Origin: Acidimicrobiales bacterium
GTDB lineage: Bacteria > Actinomycetota > Acidimicrobiia > Acidimicrobiales > Ilumatobacteraceae
Reading direction: 5' to 3'
NCBI GenBank assembly: GCA_030830415.1
Contig: JAURNB010000048.1
Coordinates: 1-14,404, forward strand
DNA: 14,404 nt
The position numbers and the translations under genes were made by a program. Shown here piece after piece: positions 13,355-14,404 of this stretch. The notes below the pieces were generated by a model, which searched no databases, was not told the DNA's origin, and saw only the letters and a list, made by a program, of their open reading frames with translations. The first letter of the stretch is position 1. Each line of letters starts with the position of its first letter.

Positions 13355-14404
13355 ATGGAGATGTCATCTCAATCAACCACCTCGCGCAGTTTTGCTTCCG
13401 ACAATTTTGCTGGTGTGCACCCAGCAGTGATGGAGAACTTGCAGCTCGCGAATCTTGGTCATGCCATTGCATATGGTGGCGATGTTTTTACCGCTGAGGC
13501 TGAGGCACATTTCGAGAGAATTTTTGGTGTGGGAACAAAAGCCTTCTTTGTCTTTGGTGGTACCGGCGGCAATGTTTTTGCGCTCTCTAGTTTGTGTGGG
13601 CCAGGAGACGCGGTGCTCTGCAGCCAGTGGTCTCATTTGCACATCGATGAAACGGGTGCTCCCGAACGTGCGGGAATTAAATTGCTTGCAGTTCCGAGTA
13701 TTGATGCAAAGGTGACTCCACAAGACATTGAACGAGTTGCAGGCGACCTCGGCGTTATGCATCACGCACAGCCTCGTGTTGTTTCTCTCACTCAACCAAC
13801 TGAGCTCGGAACCCTTTATACCGCTGCTGAAATCGAGCAGTTATGCATCTGTGCTCATGAACATGGCCTCCTCGTGCACATGGATGGCGCACGTATCGCA
13901 AATGCAACTGCGGCTTTGGGCGGTATCTCATCGGTGCGTGAATTTACCGTGGATGCTGGAGTTGATGTGCTCACCTTTGGCGGAACAAAGAATGGTTTGA
14001 TGTATGGCGAAGCTGTTCTCTATTTTCCGCAAGGTGCTCGTCGCCCGCAGACGTACAAAGACTTTTCTTTAGAGACTGCTCAGCGTGCATTGAGGTATGC
14101 CCCATACGCACGCAAGCAAACAACACAGTTGCCATCCAAAATGCGTTTTGTTTCTGCTCAGTTCGCAGCAGTTCTCAACAACGATTTGTGGGTGCAACTC
14201 GGAGCAGCGGCAAATGGAGCGGCCGCTTCCCTTTTCAACGCGGTGCATTCCATTCCAACACTCGAACTGCCCGATGCACCAGCTGTGAACAGCCTCTACC
14301 CCACCATCTTGCCTGCACATGCAGAACAGCTGAGAGAGGTGTCATTTTTCTGGGACTGGGAACCTGCACGACACCGCGTGCGCTGGATGACATCGTGGGA
14401 TACC
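13355..14404 (+). CDS. Threonine aldolase family PLP lyase, 3' end cut by window edge
   Basis: Direct translation gives 350 codons open to the right edge. The protein belongs to the beta-eliminating lyase/threonine aldolase family. It has SFASDNFAGVHPAVMENL (12-29), AYGGD (39-43), FVFGGTGGNVFAL (65-77) for the cofactor phosphate, HLHIDETGAPE (94-104), HMDGARIANA (175-184) with Asp177 near the pyridine nitrogen, and the Schiff-base Lys212 in TFGGTKNGLMYGEAVL (207-222). Members cleave L-threonine or allo-threonine to glycine and acetaldehyde. The family is usually about 340-370 residues, so only a short C-terminal part is missing. ATG at 13355 is taken as start; ATG at 13361 is possible, and neither has a clear ribosome binding site. 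Its product, glycine, is the ligand and substrate of the nearby gcvP system. Confidence 0.9.
   Translation, partial: MEMSSQSTTSRSFASDNFAGVHPAVMENLQLANLGHAIAYGGDVFTAEAEAHFERIFGVGTKAFFVFGGTGGNVFALSSLCGPGDAVLCSQWSHLHIDETGAPERAGIKLLAVPSIDAKVTPQDIERVAGDLGVMHHAQPRVVSLTQPTELGTLYTAAEIEQLCICAHEHGLLVHMDGARIANATAALGGISSVREFTVDAGVDVLTFGGTKNGLMYGEAVLYFPQGARRPQTYKDFSLETAQRALRYAPYARKQTTQLPSKMRFVSAQFAAVLNNDLWVQLGAAANGAAASLFNAVHSIPTLELPDAPAVNSLYPTILPAHAEQLREVSFFWDWEPARHRVRWMTSWDT

Noticed and set aside
13314..13472. N-terminal extension of the small zinc-binding protein
   Set aside because: It is antisense to the start of the threonine aldolase gene, and the ATG at 13313 has a -10-like CATAAT at the recurring six-base spacing.
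1..14404. CRISPR arrays, insertion sequences, tRNA or phage genes
   Set aside because: No direct-repeat array, transposase motif, tRNA-like cloverleaf or phage protein was seen on either strand; the region reads as core chromosome.

Overview
The window is a compact bacterial chromosome segment of moderate GC. It carries 15 protein genes and one large cis-regulatory RNA, with no gene-free stretch longer than about 275 bases. I see no mobile element, CRISPR array, tRNA or rRNA. Between about 2.5 and 7.0 kb the gene order is pgsA-like, gcvH, FHA protein (GarA type), MerR regulator (FtsR type), DUF151 bifunctional nuclease and a second MerR regulator. This is the well-known actinobacterial block (Rv1822 to Rv1830 in Mycobacterium tuberculosis), so the host is an actinobacterium. 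The moderate GC, luciferase-like (flavin or F420) oxidoreductases and many probable leaderless starts would fit an Acidimicrobiia-like aquatic lineage, but that narrower placement is inference.

Left part (1-2516): a truncated luciferase-like oxidoreductase gene runs off the left edge on the minus strand. It is divergent from a YedK/HMCES-type DNA-protein crosslinking protein. Converging on that gene is a translationally coupled minus-strand pair, an SDR dehydrogenase and a HIT-family protein.

Centre (2548-7018): a plus-strand cluster of seven tightly spaced genes, pgsA, gcvH, garA, ftsR, DUF151, merR-like and gcvT. Spacings range from an 8-base overlap to 40 bases.

Right-centre (7015-10410): gcvP lies on the minus strand, convergent with gcvT. 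It is preceded by a tandem glycine riboswitch and followed by a 70-residue helical protein of unknown function with its own ribosome binding site. The glycine cleavage system is therefore split. The H and T proteins sit in the signalling cluster, while the P protein (plus probably the small protein) is under direct glycine control. L-protein (lipoamide dehydrogenase) is not in the window.

Right part (10408-14404): on the minus strand are a limonene-monooxygenase-like luciferase-family gene, a group II PLP decarboxylase/sphingosine-1-phosphate-lyase-like gene, and a small zinc-binding coiled-coil protein. Divergent from the last is a threonine aldolase gene cut by the right edge. Threonine aldolase makes glycine, so glycine production and glycine cleavage are near neighbours.

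Two genes cut by the window edges (1-558 minus and 13355-14404 plus) were recovered by direct translation. Six starts share one geometry: a -10-like hexamer with A at position 2 and T at position 6, exactly six bases before the start codon. This suggests leaderless transcripts and supports several of the start choices made here.
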